Shown piece by piece: positions 37,250 to 46,051 of a DNA stretch of 53,186 nucleotides (within the stretch, counting starts at the first letter, position 1; each line of letters opens with the position of its first letter). The translations under genes and the position numbers were made by a program. The notes beneath the pieces were generated by a model that worked only from the letters and a program-made list of their open reading frames with translations, did not search any database and had not been told where the DNA came from. This DNA is from Pseudomonadota bacterium (GTDB lineage Bacteria; Pseudomonadota; Gammaproteobacteria; Berkiellales; Berkiellaceae): NCBI GenBank assembly GCA_018242045.1, contig JAFECR010000010.1:154619-207804 (forward strand). Reading direction: 5' to 3'.

Positions 37250-38863
37250 ATGATTAGATGGATGAGTTCTGCGTTAGAAAGAGATTATTTTAATGCTCTG
37301 CCTGAAGAAATGAAAAATGCGCTGACTAGTAATTCTCAATTGTCTACTTTCGCATCGCTTAGCATGACAGACAAGGATGCCTATAGTTATATCAAATTGC
37401 TATCCCAGTCCTGGTTAATGAACTATTTTCCTTATGCTAAGAAACATCAACCCAACGACTTTGCCAATAATCCCTTAAGATTACTGGCTCAAAAGTTTCA
37501 TTACTTAAAGCAAGTTTATCAGCACATACCACGACCACTTATCCAAAAAGCCCTATTGGGTCAAATTGGCGAATTTACTAATACAGCACATCAACCTGAA
37601 CTCTATCAACTTGCGCTTACCAATGGTCATTCCTTGACAGATGGAACTATTGAAAATACAACTGAAGAAAATAAGAAGATCATTGTTGATGCTGCAGCCA
37701 TCGGTAATCTGACAGTGGTACAGAATTTAATCCAAGAAGAAGGACCAAATGATGACTGGATGTATCCTGCGTTAAATTCTGCCGCTAAACATGGCCAATT
37801 AGAAATTCTCAAATTTATTTTAGCGCAGCCTCAAAAAAACACTCAATATGCTCAAAATACTTTAAATGAATTAATTGTGACTGCGACAAAACATCGTCAA
37901 GTTGAAATTATAAAATACTTGATAAGTGTTCGAGCCTGCTCACCTATTTTTTGCCATAAGGCACTTAAAACAGCAATATCGCTTACAGACATTGAAATTG
38001 TTAAGGCTCTTTTACAAGCACCTTTGCAAAAATCCCATTTAGCACAGTGCATTAAATTAGCGATTGCGAATGAAAATAAGCCAATTGAAGCGTTGCTTCT
38101 TAAAAAATTGAACTTAAATCCTTATTTTGATCAAGGGTTTCCAAAGCTTGCTACAGCAATAAAAATAACTTTGTCTTTGCTCATTGGCGCTGCTTGTTAT
38201 CTCTCTTTAACGCCTATGACACCTTTTTTAGCTAAATATGGTTTTTCTGTGTTTGGCTTTTTATTTAGTCAATTTTATTTTAATAAAGTGTCTTTGGCAT
38301 TTTTTGGCAAAAATAACATCAAGCTCATTGCTCATCAAAATCATCAAACACAACCAAAGCAACCACGACCCTTTGCAAACGTTGCTAAATTTGCTTTAAG
38401 CCTAGTTTTGTCATTACTGGTTTCTGGCATTGTATTTTCAACGTCCAGTTTTTCCCTGAGCACACTTTTACTTGCAACGACATTTACTCTACTAAATACC
38501 TTGTTCTTTTCTCAGTGGATCCCCATTAACACCAAATACAATGAAATCCATAATTTTGATACCTGTGATTCATTTTCGATATATCAAAGCGAAGAAACCT
38601 TTTCAATATTAAACATGATGGGACATTTCTACCCTTATAAAACCCCTATTAAAGAACTAAAGCAAAATATTAAATATCAATTAGAGAATAAGACAAATCC
38701 AAAAACCTTGACTAACTTATTTGCCAATAGCATTGTAAATAGCTACCCAATTAGTTTTTATCATGAGGCGCAAAAGGAATTGAAAGGAGGCTTTAACGAA
38801 GATAGTGCCGAAGTTCAAGATGCTTTGGATATCCTTAAGCAAGAGTGGAAACCCGAGCCTTGA
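37250..38863 (+). CDS. Ankyrin-repeat membrane protein with possible F-box-like N-terminus
   Basis: 537 residues with a good ribosome-binding site (GAGG, five bases before ATG 37250). Residues 13-60 (FNALPEEM, then ASLSMTDKDAYSY and SWLMNYFP) recall degenerate F-box segments of host-directed bacterial proteins. Residues 142-285 contain about four degenerate ankyrin repeats: IVDAAAIGNLTVVQNLI, ALNSAAKHGQLEILKFIL, LIVTATKHRQVEIIKYLI and a weaker one at 236-256. Two hydrophobic hairpins follow (about 302-345 and 378-420), then a polar tail. Ankyrin proteins with membrane anchors are frequent among secreted effectors of intracellular gammaproteobacteria; secretion here is inference. Confidence 0.75.
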   Translation: MIRWMSSALERDYFNALPEEMKNALTSNSQLSTFASLSMTDKDAYSYIKLLSQSWLMNYFPYAKKHQPNDFANNPLRLLAQKFHYLKQVYQHIPRPLIQKALLGQIGEFTNTAHQPELYQLALTNGHSLTDGTIENTTEENKKIIVDAAAIGNLTVVQNLIQEEGPNDDWMYPALNSAAKHGQLEILKFILAQPQKNTQYAQNTLNELIVTATKHRQVEIIKYLISVRACSPIFCHKALKTAISLTDIEIVKALLQAPLQKSHLAQCIKLAIANENKPIEALLLKKLNLNPYFDQGFPKLATAIKITLSLLIGAACYLSLTPMTPFLAKYGFSVFGFLFSQFYFNKVSLAFFGKNNIKLIAHQNHQTQPKQPRPFANVAKFALSLVLSLLVSGIVFSTSSFSLSTLLLATTFTLLNTLFFSQWIPINTKYNEIHNFDTCDSFSIYQSEETFSILNMMGHFYPYKTPIKELKQNIKYQLENKTNPKTLTNLFANSIVNSYPISFYHEAQKELKGGFNEDSAEVQDALDILKQEWKPEP

Positions 38864-38883
38864 TTCTATCCTGAAAATTTAGC

Positions 38884-38901
38884 AGGTCGTCATTACGACC
38901 T
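38884..38901 (+). terminator. Hairpin downstream of the ankyrin gene
   Basis: Perfect 7-bp stem AGGTCGT/ACGACCT with a CATT loop, 20 bases after the stop. No T-run follows, so termination efficiency is doubtful. Confidence 0.35.
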
Positions 38902-39064
38902 AAATAGAATCAAAGTCGAATTTTTTCTGATATCAATGTTTCTACAGGAATAGATTGATGTAATTTTTCTAAAAATAGCTTATTGTTATACTCTGTTTTT
39001 TGCTCATAAGACTATTTAATTAAGATGAAATCGCATGTTAATCTGATGGACCTTGCCGTGAATA

Positions 39065-39874
39065 TCACCGTATTGATTTCTCAAACAAAACATCTGCCAT
39101 AGAATAAAGACCCTGCTGCTTATTTTCCAACCATTTAGCAGCGCGTATCGCACCAAACGCAAAATTACTGCGACTGGTAGCTTTATGAGTGATCTCGATC
39201 CGCTCCCCTTCTGAAGCAAATATCACAGTATGCTCTCCTACAATATCTGCAGCGCGAATAGAAGAAAACCCGATGCTTTTTTTATCGCGCACGCCAGTAA
39301 TGCCATGGCGATCATACACCGCAACTTTATCTATATCTCGATGGAGTGTTTTGCAAATCAATTCACCCATTTCAAGTGCTGTACCAGAAGGCGCATCTGC
39401 TTTTTGGCGATGATGAGCTTCGATAATGTCAATATCTGCATCATCTCCCAATATCTTGGTAGCAAGCTTAACCAATTCATAACACAAATTAACACCCACA
39501 CTGGTATTAGGTGCAAATACTAAGGCGATATCTTGACTTACCTCTTGAATAACAGTCTTTTGCTCGGCATTAAAACCCGTGGTTCCAATAACCATCTTCT
39601 TGCCATGTTCTTGACAGATCCGCAGATGAGAAAGTGTTGCTAAAGGCGTGGTAAAGTCAATCAGGATATCAAAATCCTCGATAACATAACGCAAATCATC
39701 TACTGGTTTGACACCAATGGCCTGACAACCTGCATTGGTGCCAATATCAATGTCCATCAAGGAGTTAGCAGAAACTGTACCCGCTTTTAGTGCAACGCCT
39801 TGGCTTGCAAATATTGCTTGAACCAGTGCCTTGCCCATACGGCCATTTGTGCCTGCAATCGCCAACCTTAGCAT
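39065..39874 (-). CDS. dapB: 4-hydroxy-tetrahydrodipicolinate reductase
   Basis: NAD(P)H-dependent step of lysine and meso-diaminopimelate synthesis, feeding peptidoglycan. 269 residues. The nucleotide-binding GTNGRMG is at 8-14; the catalytic block E152-A-HHRQKADAPSGTAL contains H154/H155 and K158. AGG lies seven bases before ATG 39874. Directly follows dnaJ (12 bp), as in Pseudomonas-type gene order. Confidence 0.97.
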   Translation of the reverse strand: MLRLAIAGTNGRMGKALVQAIFASQGVALKAGTVSANSLMDIDIGTNAGCQAIGVKPVDDLRYVIEDFDILIDFTTPLATLSHLRICQEHGKKMVIGTTGFNAEQKTVIQEVSQDIALVFAPNTSVGVNLCYELVKLATKILGDDADIDIIEAHHRQKADAPSGTALEMGELICKTLHRDIDKVAVYDRHGITGVRDKKSIGFSSIRAADIVGEHTVIFASEGERIEITHKATSRSNFAFGAIRAAKWLENKQQGLYSMADVLFEKSIR

Positions 39875-39886
39875 ATGCCTACCTTA

Positions 39887-40999
39887 TTAGAATTTCATTT
39901 TATCAAAAAATTCTCTTACCCGATGGTACCATTTATCCACGCGTGGGCTATGTTTGGCAAGGCCCATTTCTGTTTCTAATTCACGTAAAATTTCTTTTTG
40001 TTTACGTGTTAAATCAACCGGCGTCTCGACAAACACACGACACAGTAAATCACCCTGTCCTCCCCCTCTAACAGGCTTTATGCCTTTACCTGACAATTTA
40101 AAAACCTTGCCGGTTTGAGTTTCAGAGGGAATATGTAATTTGACACGCCCATTTAAAGTAGGCACCTCAATGTCCCCACCTAGCGCAGCCATAATAAAAC
40201 TGATGGGTACTTCACAATACAAATTTTCATTCTGGCGTTGAAAAATAGGATGTTCTTGAATATGCACTTCAACATAAAGATCTCCCGCGACCCCGCCATG
40301 AGGTGGTGCTTCCCCTTCTCCATTAAGGCGAATTCTATCACCTTCATCAACACCAGCTGGGATCCGAACCTGTAATTTCTTTTCATCACGCACACGTCCT
40401 TGACCATGACATGGACGGCAAGGATCTGAAATGGTCTGTCCTGACCCACGACAAGTTGGACAAGTTTGTTGTAAGGTGAAAAACCCTTGTTGAATGCGTA
40501 CCTGACCATGACCATGACAGCTTTTGCAAGTAGTCGGTTTGCTTCCCTTACTTGCCCCACTGCCATGACATGAACCACAAGCAACCCAATTGGGTACTTG
40601 GATGGTAACTTGGGTACCTTTTACGGCATCTTCCAGCGATAATTCTAAATTATAACGTAGATCTGCACCTCGTTGCTCTCGACGTTGTCCGCCCCCACCA
40701 AAAATATCTGAAAAGATATCATTGAAAATGTCACCAAAACCTCCTGGCCCACCACCAGGATGTCCATGCGAAGGATCTACTCCGGCATGACCATATTGAT
40801 CATAGGCACGACGCTTTTGCGGATTTGATAAAACATCATAGGCATGGGTTACATCTTTGAATTTTTCTTCTGCTGCCTTATCACCCCCCGTTTTATCAGG
40901 GTGATACTTCATTGCCATCCGTTTATAAGCTTTTTTGATCTCAGCATCGGAAGCATCGGGTGAGACCCCTAAAATTTCATAAAAGTCCTGTTTAGACAT
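39887..40999 (-). CDS. dnaJ: Chaperone protein DnaJ
   Basis: Type I J-domain co-chaperone that delivers clients to DnaK and stimulates its ATPase. 370 residues: J domain with HPD at 33-35, a Gly/Phe-rich linker (about 75-105), four CxxCxGxG zinc repeats ([32 protein letters not shown]), then the beta-sandwich client-binding domains. Separated from dnaK by a 96-bp structured intergenic region. Confidence 0.97.
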   Translation of the reverse strand: MSKQDFYEILGVSPDASDAEIKKAYKRMAMKYHPDKTGGDKAAEEKFKDVTHAYDVLSNPQKRRAYDQYGHAGVDPSHGHPGGGPGGFGDIFNDIFSDIFGGGGQRREQRGADLRYNLELSLEDAVKGTQVTIQVPNWVACGSCHGSGASKGSKPTTCKSCHGHGQVRIQQGFFTLQQTCPTCRGSGQTISDPCRPCHGQGRVRDEKKLQVRIPAGVDEGDRIRLNGEGEAPPHGGVAGDLYVEVHIQEHPIFQRQNENLYCEVPISFIMAALGGDIEVPTLNGRVKLHIPSETQTGKVFKLSGKGIKPVRGGGQGDLLCRVFVETPVDLTRKQKEILRELETEMGLAKHSPRVDKWYHRVREFFDKMKF

Positions 41000-41022
41000 T
41001 GATTAAACCTATAATGTAAAAA

Positions 41023-41089
41023 GGTGCGATATACTCTTTCCAGTTTAAATTAGGCCTAAATTCAAACTGGTGCGAATATGACTCGCACC
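41023..41089 (-). promoter_or_regulatory. Structured dnaK-dnaJ intergenic region with alternative hairpins
   Basis: On the minus strand GGTGCGA (41089-41083) can pair with TCGCACC at 41075-41069 (7-nt loop) or with a second TCGCACC at 41029-41023, which is followed at once by TTTTT. Between the two lies a 31-bp imperfect palindrome (41040-41070; arms CCAGTTT/AAACTGG around AGGCCT). The second pairing would make a terminator-like structure; the first would not. This could set the dnaK:dnaJ ratio (inference). Confidence 0.5.
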
Positions 41090-41095
41090 TAACTT

Positions 41096-43048
41096 TTATT
41101 TTTTATCGTCTTTAACTTCTTCAAACTCCGCATCGACAACATCTTCTTTTCCTTGACCGTTGCCGCCGCCCGTTGCTTGGCCTGCGCCTCCTTCAGCACC
41201 ACCAGCAGCTCCCCCTTCTTGAGCTCCATAAACACGTTGTGCCATTTTACCGGAAATATCGGTTAGTGCCTGAGTTTTAGTCTCGATAATCTTTTTATCA
41301 TTGCTCTTAATGGCTGATTTTAAATCCGCTAATGCAGCTTCAATATCGGCTCGCTCTTTTGGCTCAACCTTATCACCCAAATCTTTCAAGGATTTTTCAG
41401 TTGCATGCAATAAGCTATCTGCGTGATTTCTGGCACTCGCCAATTCATGAAACTCTTTATCTTCAGCTGCATGCTCTTTGGCATCATTTACCATTTTTTC
41501 AACTTCTGCATCACTTAAACCGCCAGAAGATTTCACAATCATAGATTGCTCTTTACCTGTTGCTTTATCTTTAGCAGAAACGTGTAAAATACCGTTGGCA
41601 TCAATATCAAAGGTAACTTCAATTTGTGGCACACCCCGAGGCGAAGGCGGAATATTGGTTAAATCAAATTGCCCTAAGAATTTATTCGCCGAAGCTTGTT
41701 CGCGTTCTCCTTGGAAAATTCGTACCGTTACTGCAGTTTGACCATCTTCTGCAGTAGAGAAAACTTGGCTTTTCTTAGTAGGAATTGTGGTATTTTTTTC
41801 AATCAGTTTCGTCATCACACCACCCATGGTTTCGATCCCTAAAGAGAGTGGGGTAACATCCAACAATAAAATATCTTTCACTTCTCCTGAGAGTACCGCA
41901 CCCTGAATAGCCGCACCAATTGCCACTGCTTCATCAGGGTTAACATCTTTACGAGGCGCTCGGCCAAAGAATTGTTCAACCGTTTCTTGTACTTTAGGCA
42001 TGCGGGTTTGACCACCCACCAAAATAACAGAAGTAATATCTTTGACGCTCTTGCCAGCATCTTTTAATGCAACACGACAAGGCTCGAGTGTACGTTTGAC
42101 TAAATCTTCAACCAAAGACTCCAGTTTCGCACGGCTTAAACGCATATTTAAGTGTTTTGGACCACTGGCATCAGCAGTGATATAGGGTAGGTTAATATCC
42201 GTTTGTTCACGAGAAGAAAGCTCAATTTTGGCTTTTTCTGCAGATTCTTTCAAGCGCTGTAAAGCAAGCGGATCTTTACGAAGATCAACACCAGCATCTT
42301 TTTTAAATTCTTCAACCAAATATTGAATGACAGCATCATCAAAGTCTTCACCCCCCAAATGGGTATCACCATTGGTTGCAAGTACTTCAAATTGCTGTTC
42401 ACCATCAATGTCAGCAATTTCAATGATAGAAACATCGAATGTACCACCACCCAAGTCATAGACCGCAATGATCGAATCACCCGTTTTTTTATCCAAACCA
42501 AATGCCAAGGCTGCAGCAGTTGGTTCATTAATGATACGTTTTACTTCAAGCCCTGCAATTTTACCCGCATCTTTGGTTGCTTGACGTTGAGAATCGTTAA
42601 AATAAGCTGGCACCGTAATTACCGCTTCTTTAACCTCGTGCCCTAAATAATCTTCTGCTGTTTTCTTCATTTTGGCTAAAACCAGCGCAGAAATTTGCTG
42701 TGGCGCTATTTTTTCATTATTTCGACTTTCTACCCAAGCATCCCCATTGTCTGCCTTAACAATTTTATAGGCAATATGAGAATCATGAATGGCAGGATCA
42801 TCGTATTTACGGCCAATTAAGCGCTTCACAGCATTAAAAGTGTATTTATAGTTTGTTACTGCTTGGCGTTTTGCAGCTTGCCCAACGATACGTTCACCAT
42901 CTTCAGTAAAAGCCACGATAGAGGGTGTTGTTCTATCACCTTCGCTATTTTCGATAACGCGGGGTTTACCATTCTCCATAATTGCAATACAAGAGTTGGT
43001 GGTTCCCAAATCGATACCAATGACAACATTTTTTGCGGGTGCGGGCAT
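41096..43048 (-). CDS. dnaK: Chaperone protein DnaK (Hsp70)
   Basis: ATP-driven chaperone, 650 residues. The ATPase domain begins [15 protein letters not shown] and includes the phosphate-2 motif [13 protein letters not shown]; the linker [16 protein letters not shown] precedes the substrate-binding domain; the C-terminal lid ends in a Gly-rich stretch and an acidic EEVKDDKK tail (the EEVD-like end). Served by its own sigma-32 promoter at the grpE end. Confidence 0.98.
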   Translation of the reverse strand: MPAPAKNVVIGIDLGTTNSCIAIMENGKPRVIENSEGDRTTPSIVAFTEDGERIVGQAAKRQAVTNYKYTFNAVKRLIGRKYDDPAIHDSHIAYKIVKADNGDAWVESRNNEKIAPQQISALVLAKMKKTAEDYLGHEVKEAVITVPAYFNDSQRQATKDAGKIAGLEVKRIINEPTAAALAFGLDKKTGDSIIAVYDLGGGTFDVSIIEIADIDGEQQFEVLATNGDTHLGGEDFDDAVIQYLVEEFKKDAGVDLRKDPLALQRLKESAEKAKIELSSREQTDINLPYITADASGPKHLNMRLSRAKLESLVEDLVKRTLEPCRVALKDAGKSVKDITSVILVGGQTRMPKVQETVEQFFGRAPRKDVNPDEAVAIGAAIQGAVLSGEVKDILLLDVTPLSLGIETMGGVMTKLIEKNTTIPTKKSQVFSTAEDGQTAVTVRIFQGEREQASANKFLGQFDLTNIPPSPRGVPQIEVTFDIDANGILHVSAKDKATGKEQSMIVKSSGGLSDAEVEKMVNDAKEHAAEDKEFHELASARNHADSLLHATEKSLKDLGDKVEPKERADIEAALADLKSAIKSNDKKIIETKTQALTDISGKMAQRVYGAQEGGAAGGAEGGAGQATGGGNGQGKEDVVDAEFEEVKDDKK

Positions 43049-43096
43049 TATCTTTCTCCAGTAGTTTTAAAGTCTCAATTTTAAATCTTTGTAATA

Positions 43097-43125
43097 TATA
43101 TGGGGGCAACTTTCTTAATTTCAAG
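43097..43125 (-). promoter_or_regulatory. Sigma-32 (heat-shock) promoter of dnaK
   Basis: On the minus strand CTTGAA (43125-43120) and CCCCATATA (43105-43097) are separated by exactly 14 bp, an excellent match to the RpoH consensus CTTGAA-N13-15-CCCCATnTA. It begins three bases after the grpE stop codon. Confidence 0.88.
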
Positions 43126-43127
43126 GA

Positions 43128-43763
43128 CTATGATGCAGGTGCACGCGATACAACAACCCTTGCAGGGCGTAATAAACGATTATTAAGCGTATATCCTTTT
43201 TGCACCACTGCAAGAACCTGATTAGGTGGTACATCATTGGTTTCTTGCACTGAAATAGCTTCATGAAAAGCGGGGTTAAAGGCTTCGCCTTCAGGATTGA
43301 TTATCTGAATACCCTGTTTTTCAAGCGCATTCATTAAAATACGATGAGTCATGTTCATCCCTTCCAGCAGATGTTGTGCCTCAACCTGACCATTTTTAGC
43401 AAAATTCAAACCATGCTCTAAGCTGTCTTGTACTTCTAAAAGTTCAAGTGCAAATTTATCAATCGCGAATTTACGAGTTTTTTCAACTTCTTCTTGCATT
43501 CTTTTTTGAAGATTTTGCAGATCTGCTTCCTTTCGTAGCAATCTATCCCAGTAGGCAGCTACTTTTTCTTGCTCGGCTTGTATTGTCGCATTTAAAGATT
43601 CAATTTGACGACGCAATTCTTCTACGTGCTCTGGGGAAGGCAAACCTGCATCTGCTGAAACAACTCGACTAGCCAATAGATTATCGTCTTCATAACGCTG
43701 TGAGGGGCCAGCATCAGGGGATTTTGGATGCTTATCTTGTGATTTCTTGCCTTTATCGGTCAT
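43128..43763 (-). CDS. grpE: Nucleotide exchange factor GrpE
   Basis: Dimeric exchange factor that releases ADP from DnaK. 211 residues: a charged, disordered N-terminus (1-45), a long coiled coil (about 46-110), and the C-terminal beta-domain with the family block IINPEGEAFNPAFHEAISVQET near 150-172 and the end RLLRPARVVVS. Transcribed from its own sigma-32 promoter overlapping the end of hrcA, and perhaps also from the hrcA promoter. Confidence 0.96.
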   Translation of the reverse strand: MTDKGKKSQDKHPKSPDAGPSQRYEDDNLLASRVVSADAGLPSPEHVEELRRQIESLNATIQAEQEKVAAYWDRLLRKEADLQNLQKRMQEEVEKTRKFAIDKFALELLEVQDSLEHGLNFAKNGQVEAQHLLEGMNMTHRILMNALEKQGIQIINPEGEAFNPAFHEAISVQETNDVPPNQVLAVVQKGYTLNNRLLRPARVVVSRAPAS

Positions 43764-43799
43764 TACCTACCTCATTAAAAAAGTTATTACTTGCAATCT

Positions 43800-43828
43800 A
43801 ATATGGGGCCTATTTATCTGGGTTCAAG
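43800..43828 (-). promoter_or_regulatory. Sigma-32 (heat-shock) promoter of grpE
   Basis: Minus-strand CTTGAA (43828-43823), 14 bp, CCCCATATT (43808-43800). The -35 element lies inside the last codons of hrcA. Same geometry as the dnaK promoter. Confidence 0.85.
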
Positions 43829-44847
43829 AGTGTACCCAGTACTTTTGCAGTAAATTCTACCACTGAGATCACTTTATCATAGCGCATACGCGTTGGCCCA
43901 ATAACCCCTAATACGCCAACTACCTCACCATCTATGGTATAACGGGATGTGATGACGCTGTGTTCGCGAAATGCATCATACCCTGATTCTTCACCAATAA
44001 ACATTTGTACCCCCTCACTTTGCAAACAGCTGTCTAAGAGATGCAAAATCTGCTGCTTTTGTGTAAAGGCATTAAATATTTTCTCAAGTTGATGAACTGA
44101 AGTAAGTGGGTTGGCAAATAAATTTTGCTGTCCAGCTAGAATATAATCCTCTTGTGGTTGCGTTCTCACAAAGGCTTTACTCGCAACATCTACAACCGCT
44201 TTCATCAAGCTATCCATCTGAGTACGATCAAAATTTAACGCTTTTAATAACTCTTGACGAGCAATTAAAAGCTCTTTACCTACAAAATGTTGATTTAAAA
44301 AATTACTCGCTTGAGTAAGTTCAGCAGCAGAATAGGATTGATCGGTCACAATAATACGATTTTGAACATCACGCTCATTAAATACCAAAATGGCTAAAAC
44401 ACGGTTATCTGCTAATGGTAAAAATTCCACATGGCGAAGCAATTGATGATTACATTTAGGCAGGGTCACTATCCCCACCATATGAGTCAGCTCGGACAGC
44501 ACGCTTGAGGTTTTTGCAATTAAGCGATCAGTTGATTGATTCAGATCAAACTGTTGTGTCATTCGATTTGCTTGCTCTTCATCCAACGGATGAACCGATA
44601 GTAAGCTATCAACAAAAAATCGGATCCCTTGTGTAGTAGGAACCCTGCCAGCTGAGGTATGAGGAGAACAAATTAAACCCCTATCCTCAAGATCTCCCAA
44701 TACTTTTCGCACCGTTGCAGGACTCAATTGAGGAAACGCTTCATCAACCAGGGTTTTAGATCCTACTGGTTGTCCATCACGGATATACAAATTGACCAAA
44801 TGCTTGAGCAATTGTTTGGCGCGTTCGGATATCGTTATTTCATTCAT
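43810..44847 (-). CDS. hrcA: Heat-inducible transcription repressor HrcA
   Basis: Winged-helix repressor of the CIRCE regulon, 345 residues from ATG 44847 (MNEITISERAKQLL). The N-terminal DNA-binding domain includes SPATVRKVLGDLEDRGLICSPHTSAGRVPTTQG (about 40-72), followed by the GAF-like and dimerisation parts ending GPTRMRYDKVISVVE. An upstream GTG (44904) would add 19 residues without family match and would place the CIRCE-like element inside the gene, so I prefer the ATG, though no clear Shine-Dalgarno sequence precedes either. HrcA together with sigma-32 control is unusual in gammaproteobacteria and known mainly in deep-branching groups. Confidence 0.95.
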   Translation of the reverse strand: MNEITISERAKQLLKHLVNLYIRDGQPVGSKTLVDEAFPQLSPATVRKVLGDLEDRGLICSPHTSAGRVPTTQGIRFFVDSLLSVHPLDEEQANRMTQQFDLNQSTDRLIAKTSSVLSELTHMVGIVTLPKCNHQLLRHVEFLPLADNRVLAILVFNERDVQNRIIVTDQSYSAAELTQASNFLNQHFVGKELLIARQELLKALNFDRTQMDSLMKAVVDVASKAFVRTQPQEDYILAGQQNLFANPLTSVHQLEKIFNAFTQKQQILHLLDSCLQSEGVQMFIGEESGYDAFREHSVITSRYTIDGEVVGVLGVIGPTRMRYDKVISVVEFTAKVLGTLLNPDK

Positions 44848-44897
44848 AGGCTTATGGGAAATTACACTTTTATTGTTTTGAACGTTATCTAAATTCT

Positions 44898-44924
44898 TTG
44901 ACACTCTATTTTAATGAGTTCATG
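44898..44924. promoter_or_regulatory. Degenerate CIRCE-like operator upstream of hrcA
   Basis: Plus strand TTGACACTC - 9 bp - GAGTTCATG. Against the CIRCE consensus TTAGCACTC-N9-GAGTGCTAA it matches 7/9 and 5/9 positions, with the inner ACTC/GAGT inverted repeat and the 9-bp spacing exact. It overlaps the putative hrcA -10 element, as expected for autoregulation. Confidence 0.45.
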
Positions 44925-44935
44925 GCTAAAGACAA
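44908..44935 (-). promoter_or_regulatory. Candidate sigma-70 promoter of hrcA
   Basis: Minus strand TTGTCT (44935-44930), 16 bp, TAAAAT (44913-44908). The -10 lies within the CIRCE-like inverted repeat. Confidence 0.45.
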
Positions 44936-44963
44936 TCCTGATACTCGCGCTATTTTGATTTTA

Positions 44964-45038
44964 GGCAAGACGCCAAGCGCATGAATTCCTCGGAGTGTCC
45001 GCTTTGGTACATGACTGGGGTGAGAGAGCAGGCAACAA
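44964..45038. repeat. Dispersed intergenic repeat, copy 2 (inverted, diverged)
   Basis: Carries CATGACTGGGGTGAG (45010-45024), the exact reverse complement of the 15-mer at 26743-26757, with further interrupted matches on both sides. It occupies most of the hrcA-nadK intergenic space. Confidence 0.6.
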
Positions 45039-45050
45039 AGCATAAGCTTG

Positions 45051-45069
45051 TCCCGTACTTAATACGGGA
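45051..45069. repeat. Perfect inverted repeat before nadK
   Basis: TCCCGTA-CTTAA-TACGGGA forms a 7-bp stem next to the dispersed repeat, 45 bp before the nadK start. No T-run follows. It may belong to the repeat element or to the nadK leader. Confidence 0.5.
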
Positions 45070-45113
45070 TTTAAACTGGGAAGAGTATATTCATAGTTAT
45101 CAACTAAAGTGCT

Positions 45114-46046
45114 ATGTTTAGTCCATTCAATATGAACCGGCAACAAGAGTTAGTTATCTTGAACACAACTACAAAGGCTGCCCCTTTTACTAAAATTGGG
45201 CTAATTGGAAAACATAACAATCCAGAAGTACGCAGCACACTGAGCTCTCTCGTCACCTTTTTACAATCCAAGGGTTTAGAAGTTATTCTCGAAGAACAAT
45301 GCGCTATGTTGATGGGCGATCTGTTAGTCAAGAAAGTACATCATAGTCAATTAGGCGCTCAATGTTCTCTTATTATTGTTGTTGGTGGCGATGGTAGCCT
45401 TTTAGATGCCGCACGAATTGTTGTAGATAATAATGTGCCGGTCCTTGGTGTCAATCGCGGCAGACGCGGTTTTTTAACCGATATCTCTCCACAGGCACTG
45501 ACCCAATCGTTAGAGCCCATTTTGGCAGGAGAATATCAAGAAGAGCGTCGCTTTTTATTAGAAATGTCCCTGTGGCGTGACGAACAAGAGGTTGAAAGTG
45601 GTATTGCATTAAATGATGTTGTCTTATATTCCGGCGACATCGCCAGAATGATTGATTTTGAAGTGAGTATTGATAAGAAATTAGTTTACCGTCAACGTGC
45701 CGATGGCATTATTAGTGCAACTCCAACAGGATCAACGGCTTATGCACTCGCTGGTGGCGGTCCTATTTTACATCCTGCTTTGCCGGCAATTGTCTTAGTA
45801 CCCATGCATCCTGCAACCTTAAGTAATCGTCCTATTGTGATTGATAGCCAGGGCCAAATCGAAATTCATATCATGCCGGATAATTTTCTCCATCCTCGTT
45901 TAAGCTGCGATGGTCAAGTGCATTTTGATGCAAAACCAAATGACAGAATCATTATTCGTCGTAAAACTCAAGAATTACTGCTTCTACACCCTAACGATTA
46001 TGATTATTATCATACCTTAAGAACAAAACTTGGCTGGAGTGCCTAA
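45114..46046 (+). CDS. nadK: NAD kinase
   Basis: Phosphorylates NAD to NADP. 310 residues as given; an ATG six codons later (45132) is an equally possible start, and neither has a clear ribosome-binding site. The diacylglycerol-kinase-like fold is recognisable from GGDGSLLDAAR (91-101), the ALNDVVL segment (NE/D motif, here with D), and the glycine-rich DGIISATPTGSTAYALAGGGPI. Ends 5 bp before recN and is probably co-transcribed with it. Confidence 0.96.
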   Translation: MFSPFNMNRQQELVILNTTTKAAPFTKIGLIGKHNNPEVRSTLSSLVTFLQSKGLEVILEEQCAMLMGDLLVKKVHHSQLGAQCSLIIVVGGDGSLLDAARIVVDNNVPVLGVNRGRRGFLTDISPQALTQSLEPILAGEYQEERRFLLEMSLWRDEQEVESGIALNDVVLYSGDIARMIDFEVSIDKKLVYRQRADGIISATPTGSTAYALAGGGPILHPALPAIVLVPMHPATLSNRPIVIDSQGQIEIHIMPDNFLHPRLSCDGQVHFDAKPNDRIIIRRKTQELLLLHPNDYDYYHTLRTKLGWSA

Positions 46047-46051
46047 GTTAC

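Noticed and set aside
43764..43809. CIRCE operator before grpE
   Set aside because: No TTAGCACTC/GAGTGCTAA-type inverted repeat is present; the control element there is a sigma-32 promoter.
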